Assembly (NCBI RefSeq): GCF_021130785.1
Contig: NC_060207.1
Coordinates: forward strand, 4,663,001-4,727,000
Direction of reading: 5' to 3'
Source of the DNA: Homalodisca vitripennis
Lineage: Eukaryota; Arthropoda; Insecta; Hemiptera; Cicadellidae
Length of the DNA: 64,000 nucleotides
Shown in pieces: positions 31,162 to 44,636 of the stretch; positions within the stretch are counted from its first letter, which is position 1; each line of letters begins with the position of its first letter. The notes under the pieces are model-generated. The model was not told where the DNA came from and searched no databases. It saw only the letters and a program-made list of their open reading frames with translations. The position numbers and the translations under genes were made by a program.

Positions 31162-31546
31162 GGTCTTACGCCATGAAACGGGTAATCATGAACACACAGT
31201 ATTAGTGCCGTAGCCTCTGTAATGTTATACGTTGGTGAGGTCTTACGCCATGAAACGGGTAATCATGAACACACAGTATTAGTGCCGTAGCCTCTGTAGT
31301 GTTATACGTTGGTGAGGTCTTACGCCATGAAACGGGTAATCATGAACACACAGTATTAGTGCCGTAGCCTCTGTAGTGTTATACGTTGGTGAGGTCTTAC
31401 GCCATGAAACGGGTAATCATGAACACACAGTATTAGTGCCGTAGCCTCTGTAGTGTTATACGTTGGTGAGGTCTTACGCCATGAAACGGGTAATCATGAA
31501 CACACAGTATTAGTGCCGTAGCCTCTGTAGTGTTTATACGTTGCTG
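31162..31546. repeat. 77-bp tandem repeat, five copies
   Basis: Units start GGTCTTACGCCATGAAACGG and repeat every 77 bases with almost no variation. The final unit has a one-base insertion and a changed end. Confidence 0.95.
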
Positions 31547-34500
31547 AACTTCCGTTTACCCGCGGCATCGCACACAATGTGCAGCTGAACAATGTATAGT
31601 AGGAACATCCCTTTTAGATATATGAAACACTCCTGTAATAAGCCTTGGCTACTGCAAAATATTTCAATCTGATCTATTTTTAAATAATTGGACTTTAAGT
31701 TTATAAAGAACTATTTTCAGGCTATAATCTTCATTCACCAATGACATAAACCGAATGTCTCAGAATAATAAAGTCAATGAAAAGTCCTGAGCCTTTTATT
31801 GAAAGTAGTTATATGTATTATGATGGATTTGAAAACGGAAATAGGCATGCATGAAGTAGATATATTTTCCAATGTTCACACGTTGTTTTTACGTAGGAGC
31901 ACTTCTGGTTGGAATGAATTATATTTTCGACGCCAAAGTCAAGTTTAACTTCATACCCCGAATAAGAAATTATATTTAATTAAAAGAGTCTACTTCAGTA
32001 AACTTCCGCTTGTTATACTTCAACTTCAAGTAAAAGCGCTTGTAATCTACTTAGGTATTAGAGATAGAGTGAAAGACATCTTCAAGATGTGCCTTACTCT
32101 TCCATAGACCGACCTTGGTGCTCACTCTCTCCACTGTACGTCAAACGTGCCTCAATATAATGTAGGAACACACACCGAGATCTTGGCGAACAGTCCCGAT
32201 ATGCTAACAATATTAATGATTTTTTAATTCTCTGAAATGATATGTATGCCTACTTGGCGGGCCACCTAGCTTCAAAGGCACGAATATCTCTAAACCTGAC
32301 ACAGTACACTGTACGCCCTTGCTTCATGAGCCCGAAGTGTTTGATGGCTGCATCCCTCAGGCACAGAGGGTGGAGTATCTTGTGTAACCGACTTCCCGGT
32401 ATCCTATCCCAGCTCTCTGTAGTCACGGAGTGAATGGATCGTTCAGTCATATTAGTAGGCCTATAGTTCCCAGTCTCTTCACTTCTTTCTTCTAGCTATT
32501 GTAAATATGCCGTTTCACAATATCAAAATGAAGTAATTTCTATAATCTAAAACAAACTAAATGGTTGTAATTCGTCATTGCTCCTATCTATACTAAGTCA
32601 GGTAATCCGAACACAGTTCTGGAATGAACATATTATAATGAGTAGTATTTCTGCATACTAAGCCAAATTTTATCTAAATGTGTCCAACAGATTTTGTAGG
32701 ACTATGTATCAAAAATACAAATATTGCAATATCCAAACATCATTCTTGGAAAATCTCCGTATTGGTACGGTTAAGTTTAGGATTGTACATGTATGTCTGT
32801 TTTGTAGTACTAATTGTGTAGTTGCATTTGAAAAAGATGTATATTATGTAAAATTGTTTATTTGATGTTATTGATACCTTTTATTGTATAACAAATGTTC
32901 TAGAAATATAGACTGTGCGCTTTTATAGTGTGACCCAAAGGCTGTTATACAGTAAGTCGCTATAGACTTTGCTACAACATCGGTGTTCAGTGACACTAAC
33001 GCATGAGGGATTAGATGTTCGACCGACATGTTTGTTGTCACAACAGCTTCAATTAAATTGATCTATTGTGTATTGAGAGTCACAGTTGATATGTTCTTTG
33101 ATAGGATATAGCCTACTCGTACTAGGTTTGATTTTGCTTTTACATCTGACAGGTTTAGGTTAATACTGAGGTTTTAGGCAAGGTTATAACAAAATATGTA
33201 TGTGTGGATATACATATATATATATCTAAAATTTATGGGCTTCATAGAACAAACATTTCTCCTCCTCATGTCGTTCAGATTTACGTGTGATCCAAGTTTT
33301 AGAGAAATTGTACCTAAATAATATCAATGTCTTAACTTTAATCAGATAAAAAACCAAGATTCTTCATGCAAATCTATTTGTTATGAATATAATATACACG
33401 TTAACCTCCTCCACAATCACAAACACGTGTGCTTCCTCCCTTCAATGGTAAACCACACGCGGAGATTTCATGTAGGCCTAAATTTTTACAGTGAGTGGAG
33501 AGCGTCTTTGTGATTAACCTGTCACTTATAGCACTCATTATTCACCCCACTATTTCCATTTTACCTCTATGTTAGAGAGGACTTCTTAGCCCTAACTTCG
33601 CCTGGTAAAATAAGACATTCTTTCTTTTTCTTTTATGAATAAAAATGTCACACGTAGAAATGTCACTGTATTTAACTTGTTTACAAATTTCTTTATTCTT
33701 CTATTTTCTCGTTTCCCATCATGGTTACAAATAAGACCAATGTATACTATTCGCTAACGCTCAACCAAATCCTATGGAATGACACGAACCATCATCGAAC
33801 TCGGTGTCGATCATATAAAAATGAACCTTCATACAAACCTACAAGTCTAGTAATAGGTCATTCGTGTTCGAGTTATCGTGACAGACAGAGATGGAATGTT
33901 TGTAGCCTCTAGATTGATAGACTTCGCTGACGCTCAGCCAATAAAGATATGTAAATAGGATAAAGCTATATAAATGTAATTGGTTCTCAGCAGGTTTGTG
34001 GGCACCGGTAACGGCAGTGTTTGTGGGCAATCGCTCCCACATTTAGTGGCTGAATATTTACAGCTGTGTGCTAGGGCTCGAGTTATGGGCCGTTGTGGCC
34101 AACTCCCCCCTCACCACCCCACCACAGCCCCGCGTAGTTTGTTATCCTTGTTGATGTATCGGGGTTGGTTGGCTAATAGAGAAATGAACAAAATAAAGTT
34201 TAATTGGTTTAAGCAACTGAGCATTTCCCAAACTGGGTTTCATTGTTTAGTTAAATCATGGCATTTAATCTATCTAATACTGTACTCTGTTCTGGGAAAC
34301 ATAAAACGATAGAGTCGTGGATCGTTTTTGTTAGTCCACACTAATTAACCAGTCAAACTCTTATACTCTTTTGTATACATTATAATACTTGACTGCTATC
34401 TCAGACCCTCTAGAATTATACTGTGCGGTGACGCCGCTATTTCTGGGGACGTTCTTCTTTCATCGCCATCACTACGGAGTACATATCGCACCGATGGTCG

Positions 34501-37017
34501 AAGGAAAGTGTACTGCAGCTCAATATACAACATCATTTAATAATAACGCTGATAGTGTTGTTCCTATACAAGAATTTGGAAGGTTCGGTGCACTAAGAAA
34601 ACAGACCCCGAATCATAACCAACGTTTTATAAATCATAAACAATAAACTGAGCCGTGAAAAAAAGATTTAGATTTATTTTAAGTTCTCTTCTCTTTACAA
34701 TATTTAACACTCAGAAATCTTCATAGCGGTGTTGAATTCCAGAGAGAAATGAGAGGGCCAACTAAAACAAAGAATTGAGGAAGAAATATTTATTCAGACA
34801 ATGTGGATTTACATTGATGGATAATAATGTGTTTACTAATTATAACCACAAATCGTAACTAACCAAAATGACAAATATTACCTATATAACATTTCCATGG
34901 AGCGTAACATTTAGAGATGCAACTTTATAGCCAAAATAATACGTTTAACCACTGAATCCCCCACAGCGTACGGGTTGTGTCCTTTACTCGCCGTTACTCA
35001 CGTCGCTGTCAAATACAGAGAGTATAACTAGCCTAGTTCACAAAAGAATCACAAAATGTATATTACACGCAATCGTACACGACCCCTCTACAAGTACAGC
35101 TCACTAGCCTTCTCCTATACATCTACACGTGAAAGCTACACTACAGTGGCACGAGATTTCTTAGTCAAATCAATCCAAAAATATAATGTAGGTGAAGAGT
35201 TGGCAATGCCAAGGCACAAGCAGGCCGCGTGGAGCGCCCACACACTCTGACTCACAGATATGATCGTGTGTTCCCTTTACATTAATTGAGCAGTAAGACA
35301 CGACGACAGTAGACAAAACAGCGACTTAACCTAGGTACAGGGAGACCGTTACGGAATGTTGCAGTGAAAAGCGTGCAGTGGTCTACTGGGGGAAGGGGAA
35401 GGGGGGGGGCGCCCTGTACATGTGTGGGAAACTGAATAGTGATAGAGAGTGAGTACGTTCCTGACACAGACTCCATCTTAACCGTCCTCGGGCCGACCGT
35501 TCGTCAGATTAATCTACTATTCCAGGAAAAAATGATTTGACTTCTACAGAGGTGACCGTAACACCGGTAGAAGACAGACAAGTTACCACATGTCAAGAGT
35601 GTATTACACTACTTTTGTTTACAAATAGAATAATTTATATAGTGTTATATATGTATTTAATGAATGCAATGACTGATGGTTTCTACCTTTTTTTGTAGTT
35701 CTTTCTATTACGATTGTAGGTTTAACCGACTTTTGGGTTATACGACACAAACCTGGTTCCGTCACGGTCTGTTAAGATGGAGGCTGCTGCATTAAAAACT
35801 CTCCTCGGTCTGTATTTTAAACTTTGAAGGCAAAACGATTAAGGATAAAAGCAAATATTAGTAACAGTATTCAAGGTGCAAGATTCATCTACCACTCTCT
35901 GTGTTTAACATCTATTTAAGCAGAGCGCCCCCCTGAACAAACACATTCCTGGAAGATCTGGGTCAAGTAACATTTTAGTGTAGTTACTATTCATTGCGTT
36001 CAAAGAGAAATAGAATCATTGTCTAGCATACACAGTAGTGTTACTGAACAGCAAAATGTTCCAACTTCCTTCCGGATGGAAACAAACTAAAATGAACATC
36101 GAGCTTAACAAATTATGAGGCATTATTCATTTCAATTATGATACTTTAAAAAAAGAATGGAATACTACAATTTATATACCGATGACCTATTCTACTCCAA
36201 CAAAAAAATTAGATAAAAATACTGTAACGAATATTTTGCCTACATTTTTAAATGGTGTGACAGTTAATGACACATATATGCGCATATTCATGCTATAGAC
36301 TTTTGCATCCTAGAATATATAATATTTACATGAAACATTACAGCTATAATTCTTCCAATAAATTACCTTCACTAAACATGTTTTGAATATAAAATTATTC
36401 TTTAATTACATATTAACAATACTAATTGTAACATCTAATTCAATTAAAATAAATAAGAATAAGAACAATTTACAGATAACTCTTACATATACACTACTTC
36501 AAAATATCTTTCACTAATATTCTCTTTTTCTTCTAACAAATCTGCACTATATATTTATAATTTTATTTATCACGCTAAGAAAAAGTGGACGAATGCAATA
36601 ACAATGTACTTTGAGATAGCAATCTCGAGCTAAGCCTTGCAGTACGCGAGACAAAACTCTACTATCGTAAGATCGAGAAGACATGAGATTACTGAGGGCG
36701 AGCGATACGGGGTTAATAACTTAGTTAAAATTTGGGACATCATCGAAAGTGTTCAGTAAAAAATTGTGCAGTATTGCGCAGAAAATCACATGTATCTAAG
36801 TAAATAAGTTGCAATAATAAGTAATTTATAGTCTATAATTTATAAATTGAGCACTTTTTAAGAGCTATAACAATACTAAACCAAAATATGCACTTCTATA
36901 ATAGAAAAAACTTAAAATATAAAAATAATAGGAATTAACATAGGTGAGTTTATAATTATTGATTTATACAAAGTAAAAGACAGATTTAACCGAAATAACA
37001 CTAGTTATTACAAACAC
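31547..37017. other. Intergenic, no gene seen
   Basis: Short open frames only (longest 110 codons at 33980-34312), none with a recognisable motif. It contains a dispersed-repeat copy (33738-33955) and a G-rich run near 35390-35412. Confidence 0.5.
33738..33955 (+). repeat. Dispersed SINE-like repeat copy
   Basis: It starts TTCGCTAACGCTCAACCAAA, includes CGAGTTATCGTGACAGACAG and ends near a second TTCGCTGACGCTCAGCC. It aligns by eye with 51917-52132, and its first part with 51545-51600. The GACAGACAG tail is common in insect SINE-type repeats. Confidence 0.6.
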
Positions 37018-37019
37018 TA

Positions 37020-37163
37020 TAGGCCGACAGATTCCATGTGGTCCTCGGCCCGACGATGCGCAGTAGCCTATTGCTCACGTGGAGTAGAGGGGGAACTCGC
37101 GAGCTCAGTTTGGCCGGTTCCCCTCTTGCGCATCTAGGAGACCACATGGAACCTCTCGGCCTG
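37020..37163. mobile_element. 144-bp MITE with TA target duplication (Tc1/mariner type)
   Basis: The ends (AGGCCGACAGATTCCATGTG and the reverse complement of CATGGAACCTCTCGGCCT) form ~23-bp inverted repeats with a few mismatches, flanked by TA at 37018-37019 and 37164-37165. Inner inverted segments (AGAGGGGGAAC and GTTCCCCTCT) extend the fold-back. It is GC-rich compared with its surroundings and has no coding capacity. Confidence 0.65.
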
Positions 37164-37165
37164 TA

Positions 37166-38640
37166 CAACTGCTTACTAGTATCTTGTGTAACAGCTTCAT
37201 TTTGAAGACGTTAAGGACTTGTGTATCGTAATTATTACTGAAACTCTGTGAACGCTTCAATACATACCAGTGTTGTTTTTAAATTTAACACTTTGCTGAA
37301 GTTCCCCTTTTCTTCAATGCAATATTCTTGAACTCATACGAAACAATAAATGCCATTTTGTTATTATGAAGTATATAACAATCAAATCTCAGTAAGAGCT
37401 TTATATAATCCAAATTACAGCATAAAGCTATACACTGCATATTACACAATGAATAAATATGGTCATTAATACTTCAGAAAATTTATTTTTTGGGATCGGC
37501 GGGAAGCAAATGGAATTGAATTATTCTCAATTTAGAAATTGTAGTTTAGAATAGTTTAAAATTACATCATTAGTTACATTAATAGTTTAAAATTATGAGC
37601 ATTTGGTACGATTTTATTGATTCCTTTAACTTTGAAAACGCAACATGTTAACTGGCTGTTTTGGCACGCATTTCCTACAAAACAACTTAACATTTTTAGG
37701 AAAATTTTTGGATTTTATCGTCAAACACAACATAAATGCGATTGTTGGTCCCTCTTAGTCAATCTAGCTTATACACAGCAATGAAATAAACATAACTCAA
37801 AGAAAACGCATACTTCTTTAACACTCATCGAGTGAGGTTATATATCTAACGTGAATGTGAAGTGCATATTCAATATAATTACATTTTATGACACCACATT
37901 ACTTTAGACAATGCTACAAATATGACACAAGTGATATTGATACTGAAAAAAAATAACTAAGAACTTACTGGCGACAATATTGTATGGTTGTATCACTTTC
38001 ACGGGATGAAATATGCATCAACGCTGAATAGAAGAAATTAAAGTATATAAACTTATCATGCCGACATATTAACGGTGACATTGTGGGGCTTGTGTGAAAA
38101 AAGTAAACAATTCCAAGAACTTAATTTGAAACGCACTTTCAACGCGATAAGAAGTATTATTCCGTAATATTTCCCCTGCGATTCCTCACATTACGTTTCC
38201 CGTATTTCTATATAAATTAAATCATTGGTTCCATGATTACCTAGGTACAAAACAAAACAAAAATATCACTGTACAATCAGTTTCAATACCCTAGTACTAG
38301 TTCATAATAAGTCTCAAAATCAAGTTCGTGATAAGTTGTTACGAGTTGCATTGCTATAGAAATTCTAGCTGTTACGCAGCGAACTCCAATTTAACGTTAA
38401 CGAGACTTGGAACGACAAGTGTTAAGCTTCAATACTGATCTGCAGTCTTAAAGATTTACTTAATATAACCACCTTCATATATATACAAGTGTTAAAGTAA
38501 GAACCTTAAATAATATAACTATCGGCTATTTGAGAATCTAAGAAATTTGAAGAAGTCTAAACGAAAACTAAACAGACACACACTATACTCTGAACAAAAG
38601 AATATCAATTCGACTAGATGAACACCCCGAGTTACAACCA
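37166..38640. other. Downstream flank of the glycosyltransferase gene
   Basis: AT-rich sequence with no open frame of note. It may hold the 3'-UTR of the minus-strand gene, but I see no clear polyadenylation signal in the first bases after its stop. Confidence 0.4.
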
Positions 38641-39714
38641 CTACCTACTCATCCAGGACCTGGACCGTGGCTGGACTGACGGTGCGGTCTTAGGGATCCG
38701 CGATCGGGAGTTGACAAGGTTCCACAGTTCGCTAAAGTAAGAGGGGGGAAGCAGACTGAACAGAAAGTCCTCCGGTTCCCCTTTCTGGATCATCTTGAAG
38801 GTGCGCGGCTCCTGGATGCCCAGGGCACCGACACTGGTGTGGGTGTAGTTGATCCTGGACAACAGTGTGCCGGTGATGTGGACGTCGTCTATCCAGAAAT
38901 ACTCGCTACGCTGGGCCTCCCGGTAGAGCCGGAACACGGCGTCCGGTGAGTAGAGGATAGCCCAGCCCGTGCAGTAGTCCGGGTACCAGCGGTCGGCGAA
39001 CTCTCGGTGGCTCACCCGCCACTTGGAGCGGTAGGATCGCTTCACTATGGCACTGTAGAGGACGTCGCAGAGTACCAACTTGCGGGCACCCAGGGGCGAC
39101 AGCTCGCGCGTCAGGAACTCCTCCAGAAACGGCGTGTTGACGAACACGTCGTCGTCAGTCTTGAGTACGTACTTGGCTCCTGGACAGTGGTAGGTGACCC
39201 ACTTCAGTCCGAGCACGTGTTTGTAAGTGAGGTTCCTGTAGGAGTCCAGGAAGCTGCCTTGCACCATGTCGTGGTGTTCGTCGTTTTCCCGCTCCAGCGA
39301 CTCCTGGGCGCCGGTGGAGTTGGTCTCCCCCACCAGGAACACCAGGTGCACCGACTGTCCCCACGTGTTCCTGATGGCCCGGCGGTGGTACTCGTGGCCG
39401 GGGGCGGAGTGGACGATGACCACGAACAGTGGAGGGGACGAGCTGTTGCACACCGGGTCGTTCATGTGGAACGTGAAGTTGTGGAGGTCGATGAGGGAGG
39501 TCACGTCCCCGGGGTCGAGCAGGGAGAGGTCGAAGGGGTCCGGCACGAGGGTGACGTTACTGGGGTCGAGCAGGAGGTAGCTGGGAGCGGGGGGTGGCTC
39601 CGGGACACAGTAGGGGGGCCCCGGACATCCCCCCGACATCCGCCACACGCTCACACAGACGAAGGTGGCGGTGAGCACCACAGCTAGTAGTGGGTAGGTG
39701 CGCCTCTCCAGCAT
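38641..39714 (-). CDS. Beta-1,3-galactosyltransferase-like GT31 enzyme
   Basis: A 357-aa type II Golgi membrane protein that would add a hexose or HexNAc in beta-1,3 linkage to glycoprotein or glycolipid glycans. A short cytosolic tail is followed by a membrane anchor (residues ~8-24, LLAVVLTATFVCVSVW), a Pro-rich stem and the GT31 catalytic domain. Family motifs are RRAIRNTWGQ, LVFLVGE, the metal-binding DDD (187-189) in KTDDDVFVN, and DYCTGWAILYS and IDDVHITG. Several N-glycosylation sequons occur (NVT, NFT, NSS, NST, NLT, NYT). The whole catalytic domain is in one exon, as in many animal GT31 genes. An acceptor-like CAG lies just upstream. It is much more GC-rich than its neighbourhood. 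Donor and acceptor sugars cannot be read from sequence. Confidence 0.93.
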   Translation of the reverse strand: MLERRTYPLLAVVLTATFVCVSVWRMSGGCPGPPYCVPEPPPAPSYLLLDPSNVTLVPDPFDLSLLDPGDVTSLIDLHNFTFHMNDPVCNSSSPPLFVVIVHSAPGHEYHRRAIRNTWGQSVHLVFLVGETNSTGAQESLERENDEHHDMVQGSFLDSYRNLTYKHVLGLKWVTYHCPGAKYVLKTDDDVFVNTPFLEEFLTRELSPLGARKLVLCDVLYSAIVKRSYRSKWRVSHREFADRWYPDYCTGWAILYSPDAVFRLYREAQRSEYFWIDDVHITGTLLSRINYTHTSVGALGIQEPRTFKMIQKGEPEDFLFSLLPPSYFSELWNLVNSRSRIPKTAPSVQPRSRSWMSR

Positions 39715-39737
39715 CGTGTCACCAGCTCCGCATACTT

Positions 39738-39752
39738 CTGGAACAAACAGAA
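39738..39752 (-). other. Predicted splice acceptor 5' of the GT31 coding exon
   Basis: On the minus strand a pyrimidine-rich TTCTGTTTGTTCCAG ends 23 bases before the ATG. This suggests a 5'-UTR intron, with the upstream exon somewhere to the right. Confidence 0.5.
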
Positions 39753-40730
39753 CAATGATTAATTACGGATCAACTCGTCGCTTTCAGGACAAAAGGTCGT
39801 ATCTAAAAAATATACTAAATTAAGATATGACCACCATCGTGTTCATGACGACGTATTTCCGTTGGGTACCTTTGCTGTGTTATTGCATCCTAGCAGAGGG
39901 GTATATCTAAAACTTCAACAAACTGTTTCAAGACAAACTGGCGTATATCGAGATACGTTTATTTGTGATGAGTGGAAGCGGGATGCACTTGTATTTGCTA
40001 GGGCGTAACTCAAAATACACCTCATTGTCATGAAGAAATACAGACCACATCGCTTTCAAAATGAGTTACATCCAGAACGCTTTACGTTGCTGTGCATGTT
40101 CAACTAGTCTTTGCTGCTTGCTTTGTAGTTTTGTTATAAATAAACTTGTTTTTGCCTTTTGCTAAGTGATTTTATTTACCACTAATGATTTGATTATTTA
40201 GTTTTTGGTTTGTTTTAGATTAAATGGTAGACACAAGTTAATCAAGATTGATGTGCTGGTGAAATGGGACGATCGTGATGTGAACGTTATAAACATAAAG
40301 GATGTAAAACATATTATTTATTTATTGTATACGGTTAACACCATTTTATATTACATAATAAATTTATAGTTTGGATTTAGATGGCTAACAATACAGGCAT
40401 CTAATTCTATGTATATGAGGTTACCTCCGCCCTTATTACTATTAAATACATACTCTTATAGACCAAACACAAATTAACAGACCATACAATTGATTTAAAT
40501 AAATAATTACAAAGACGTACAACTTGTGCTAAATCATTACAAGTATTAAGAAACCTTATTATATTATAAATATATAAAGAAATGGTTCTAATCAACAGGC
40601 AACTTCAAAATATGTCTACACTCTACATATTCCAGAATAAACGGATCACCACCATCATATTAATAATGATGGACAATATGAGAGTTGAGAAAAAGTGAGA
40701 ATGCTTTTCCGTGGAAAGTATTTCTATGCT
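39753..40730. other. Presumed intron or upstream region of the GT31 gene
   Basis: AT-rich, with no supported exon or promoter element. Confidence 0.4.
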
Positions 40731-41310
40731 ACCTATGATTTAGTACTGCTACCGGTGATTTATTACTGCTACCGATGATTTAATACTGCTACCGATGATT
40801 TATTACTGCTACCGATGATTTAGTACTGCTACCGATGATTTAGTACTGCTACCGATGATTTAGCACTGCTACCGATGATTTAGTACTGCTACCGATGATT
40901 TAGTACTGCTACCGATGATTTAGTACTGCTACCGATGATTTAGTACTGCTACCGATGATTTAGTACTGCTACCGATGATTTAGTACTGCTACCGATGATT
41001 TAGTACTGCTACCGATGATTTAGTACTGCTACCGATGATTTAGCACTGCTACCGATGATTTAGTACTGCTACCGATGATTTAGTACTGCTACCGATGATT
41101 TAGCACTGCTACCGATGATTTAGCACTGCTACCGATGATTTAGTACTGCTACCGATGATTTAGTACTGCTACCGATGATTTAGTACTGCTACCGATGATT
41201 TAGTACTGCTACCGATGATTTATTACTGCTACCGATGATTTATTACTGCTTCCGATGATTTATTACTGCTACCGATGATTTAGAACTGCTAACGATGATT
41301 TATTACTGCT
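40731..41310. repeat. 20-bp minisatellite, 29 copies
   Basis: ACCGATGATTTAGTACTGCT repeated in perfect register, with single-base variants (TAGCACT, TATTACT). It ends exactly where the decayed gene at 41312 begins. Confidence 0.97.
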
Positions 41311-41311
41311 A

Positions 41312-43720
41312 CCGATGGGGATTCTTCAGAAATTAATGAACTATTGGAGAAAAGAGATTTTGAGATTGACAATGAAACCCAATGCAATGAGAACATGGTT
41401 ATAGATGATGAAGATGACTAAACCTGTTACAAAACTGTTAACAATAAGTAAATGGAAAGATAAGAGCGAAGAAGAGACAAAAATAAAGGAGAAAATATTT
41501 TTAATCCACACAGTAAAGTTCACTCTAATGTTACTGAGAAGATACCTCTTATTAAAGTGCCTTCAAGAAGAGCAAGGAAAAGAAATGCAAACGTAATGTA
41601 TAGAGAAAAATGAAGACTTTTGATCAGAACATAGTGATATTTGTGAGGATAGTGATGATTAAGATGCTGATCCGACTTATCGCCCACCAAAATATGAAAC
41701 GAGAAACTATAAAGGTGAAGCATTTTCGGTTTGCGTAAAATGCCTTGCGTTTCTATGCTATAACCATTTCACTAATACAGGTTATTCTGAAAAAAACTCG
41801 TTATTGGAAAACTTAGAGAATCAAAGTAAAACAATTGGGACAAGAATAAAAGCAAGATTCGTGACAGTCAACAGCCAATAAAAACATACAGAAAATATAC
41901 ACAATACAATATACACAATATACTACAGGACTATGAAGTTGAAGGGTGCGATAGGAAAGTAGCCGTTGACTAGAAGAAAAAAACATAATAAAAAGTAATT
42001 GCTCATGAAAAAAGATTAAACGGTTTAGAGTATGTAAGCCTAAAAACTGGAAAGATAGTTCCACCTAAAAAAAAATTAAAAATAGGTGTGATAGCACAGC
42101 TCACACTCAAACAGAAGGGGAAATGTAAAGAGTTTACAGAAGAAGAAATAAAGACTTCGTTAACAGCTTTTAATGCAATGGGAATTTATAGCTTCAGCAG
42201 GAATGTTAAACGACACGTCATACTGGAACATGCTAAACAAAAAACTACATTTATTATTTTAAAAGCCTAAGAGTATTTATTATCTTCTTCTTAAATGTGA
42301 TGAACTACAAAAAGTATGCAATAAATGTTTTTAAATACCTGTCACTTAGCGAGTGATTCATTAGAACTATTTTGGAAGAAAACAGAGCAAACTGGAATCA
42401 TTACTAAAGATAAAAGAGGAGGAAGAGCTAAAAAAAAACTTCAGATGGTAGATGATGTGGAAAAACAGGCGATACTGGAACATATTTCTAGATTCCCTAA
42501 AATGGAGTCTCATTATTGTATACAGAGTTCACAACTAGACTACTTACACCCTGATCTCAACAGAAATACTCGTAAAATGGTGGACATGTTTAGTAATGAA
42601 TACAAAGAAAAAGGTATCTCTTCATCGTATAACAAGTATTCCTCTTTAATGAAAAGTCAAAACTTATCTTTTCACCATTCCAAAAAAGATCAATGTAGCA
42701 TTTGCACGTCATATAGAACGGGCACCATTCAAGAAAAGGAAAAACTGCAAACCCTTTCTATGATCATATAAATGAAAAAAAAAACTGCTGTACGAAAGAA
42801 AAAGAAATCATTGAAAGGTGATGGTGATCCAAAACATTTGTTCATCTTTTGGTTTACAGCAAGTGATATTTCTACCAAAAAGTAATGAAAGTAAAATATT
42901 TTACAGTAGACGACTTTCAAACTATAACTTTACAATTTAAAATAATAAGTCTAAGGAGTGCTACTGTTATGTTTGGCAAAAAAGGCTCTTGCGAAATTGC
43001 CACCTGCCTGTTCATGTACTTGGAAGATTTGGATAATAAACAAGTTGAAGTAGTTGATTTGTTTGCTGACGGTTGTGCTGGGCAAACCAAAACTTGTTTT
43101 TTTTTTCCCGACAAAGCTACTTCACTCCCTGTATTCCTTTGAAAATATAACAAAAGTTTCCCTCAACTTCTTTGAACCATACCACGATCAGAACGAAGGA
43201 GATGCTGCACATAGTTGTATATCACACGTATTGGAGACTTCAGGAGAAATCTTTGTACCATACATTGTAAATCAGGTTATATAATATTGAAAACCTCCTT
43301 AAAATCAAGGATGTTTTCAAGACCGTCCGAGAAGATGACTTAGGTAATACAGTCGACTGGACAACCATCCGTGAACTAATGGTTAGGAAAACAGATATGG
43401 ACAAGATATTCTTCAAACTAGTCATCTTCAGAATGATTATAGATACATCAGCTTAAGACGAACCACTACAAAACAAATCAAACCTTTAGCCGTTTTGAGC
43501 ATCACCTCTGAAAAGCTATACAAGGAGCCTGCACTGCTGTCTCAAGCAAATTATGACGATGTAATGGCCCTCTGCCGTGAACCAACAGCAGCAATTAAAA
43601 TGGCAGAACTTGTGCAAGTCTATAAATCACTGTCCCACCAAGAACAGTCAGGTGGTACTCGGTGAACACTACCTGGCATTTACTTGTCTGAAAATGACAA
43701 ATTTAAGCAACTCGTTTTGC
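41312..43720 (+). pseudogene. Decayed gene of the insect repetitive family with a DUF7869-like core
   Basis: Broken pieces in several frames line up in order with a protein family that is repeated in many insect genomes (recognised from memory). Pieces are an acidic start (DFEIDNETQCNENMVIDDED), KRLNGLEYVSLKTGKIVPPK near 42013-42075, MFLNTCHLASDSLELFW...DKRGGR (42325 on), HISRFPKMESHYC, VDLFADGCAGQTKT (43050-43095), HDQNEGDAAHSC (43183-43215), VDWTTIRELMVRKTD and a final YKSLSHQEQ. The DGC-GQ and QNEGD-H motifs mark the core of the family, which may be a transposase-derived fold. Multiple stops and frameshifts (near 42270, 42770, 42885, 43140, 43285 and elsewhere) show that it is dead. Confidence 0.75.
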
Positions 43721-44636
43721 AGTGGTAACTTAATAAGTTTTTTTATTGCTTGTTACTAGCTAATAAGTGCACACTTTAGCAATAGGCATTTTTTATAACG
43801 CAGTAAGTTTTATTTTTACTTCCAAATTATTAACTTAATCGGAAAACGATTATTCTTTAGAAAAGAAATTCATCTTTTTAACAACATTATACTTTATTAC
43901 ATTACAAATTATTATTTTTAATTTTATAAAGACAGCATTTCCACTTTCTTAATACTATGGCAACATTTTTAGTTTCATACTACACTTGTAAGTAAAGCCT
44001 TACGACTATAACAATTTTAAGTTTTTTATATTAATTTGTATCCACGATGACAGTGTAGTTCTTACATTGACATACAAATTCTTATTACATTACAATTTTG
44101 TAATAAATAATATTACACTTATTGACCTTACTAAATTATCTACAATTATTTCAACCTCCAACTTTATTCCTTTATCCTTAACGAATTAATTGCAATGTTA
44201 GTTCTTTATAAATAGGCGTATCTAAAATTTATAACTACCATTCAATAAATTAATTTCAAGACAAAAGGAAAACAGTTTCAAAATGACTGAAAAGGTTTTT
44301 AAAACTTTAAAGAAACAAGATAAAGTACAACACAATATCCTTACTTTGCATTAACTTCAGCAAAATCGGTCGTTAAATGTGTCTTTTACAATTTCATCAC
44401 TTGATTGAAATCACTAAATTGGCTCTCCTGAAAGCGAGAAACTCTTTCTTCAGTGATGTCCCTTTAAGTTTAATTTCATTATATGTGGTTCATATGATGT
44501 GGCTGTACCTACATTTGAACTGAATTTCTAATTAGACGCACAGAGTAGTGTACACCACAAGATTGTACATATTATATATACATATACTTGAGAAACTGTC
44601 TTTATAAAATATTCAACGGATTCAGAATGTTGCATA
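43721..44636. other. Intergenic, no gene seen
   Basis: Very AT-rich, with no open frame or repeat that I can support. Confidence 0.55.

Noticed and set aside
33980..34312. 110-codon frame
   Set aside because: Composition looks random, with no domain or conserved motif.
39007..39687. Plus-strand frame of 226 codons
   Set aside because: Antisense of the GT31 coding exon; GC-rich DNA leaves it open by chance.
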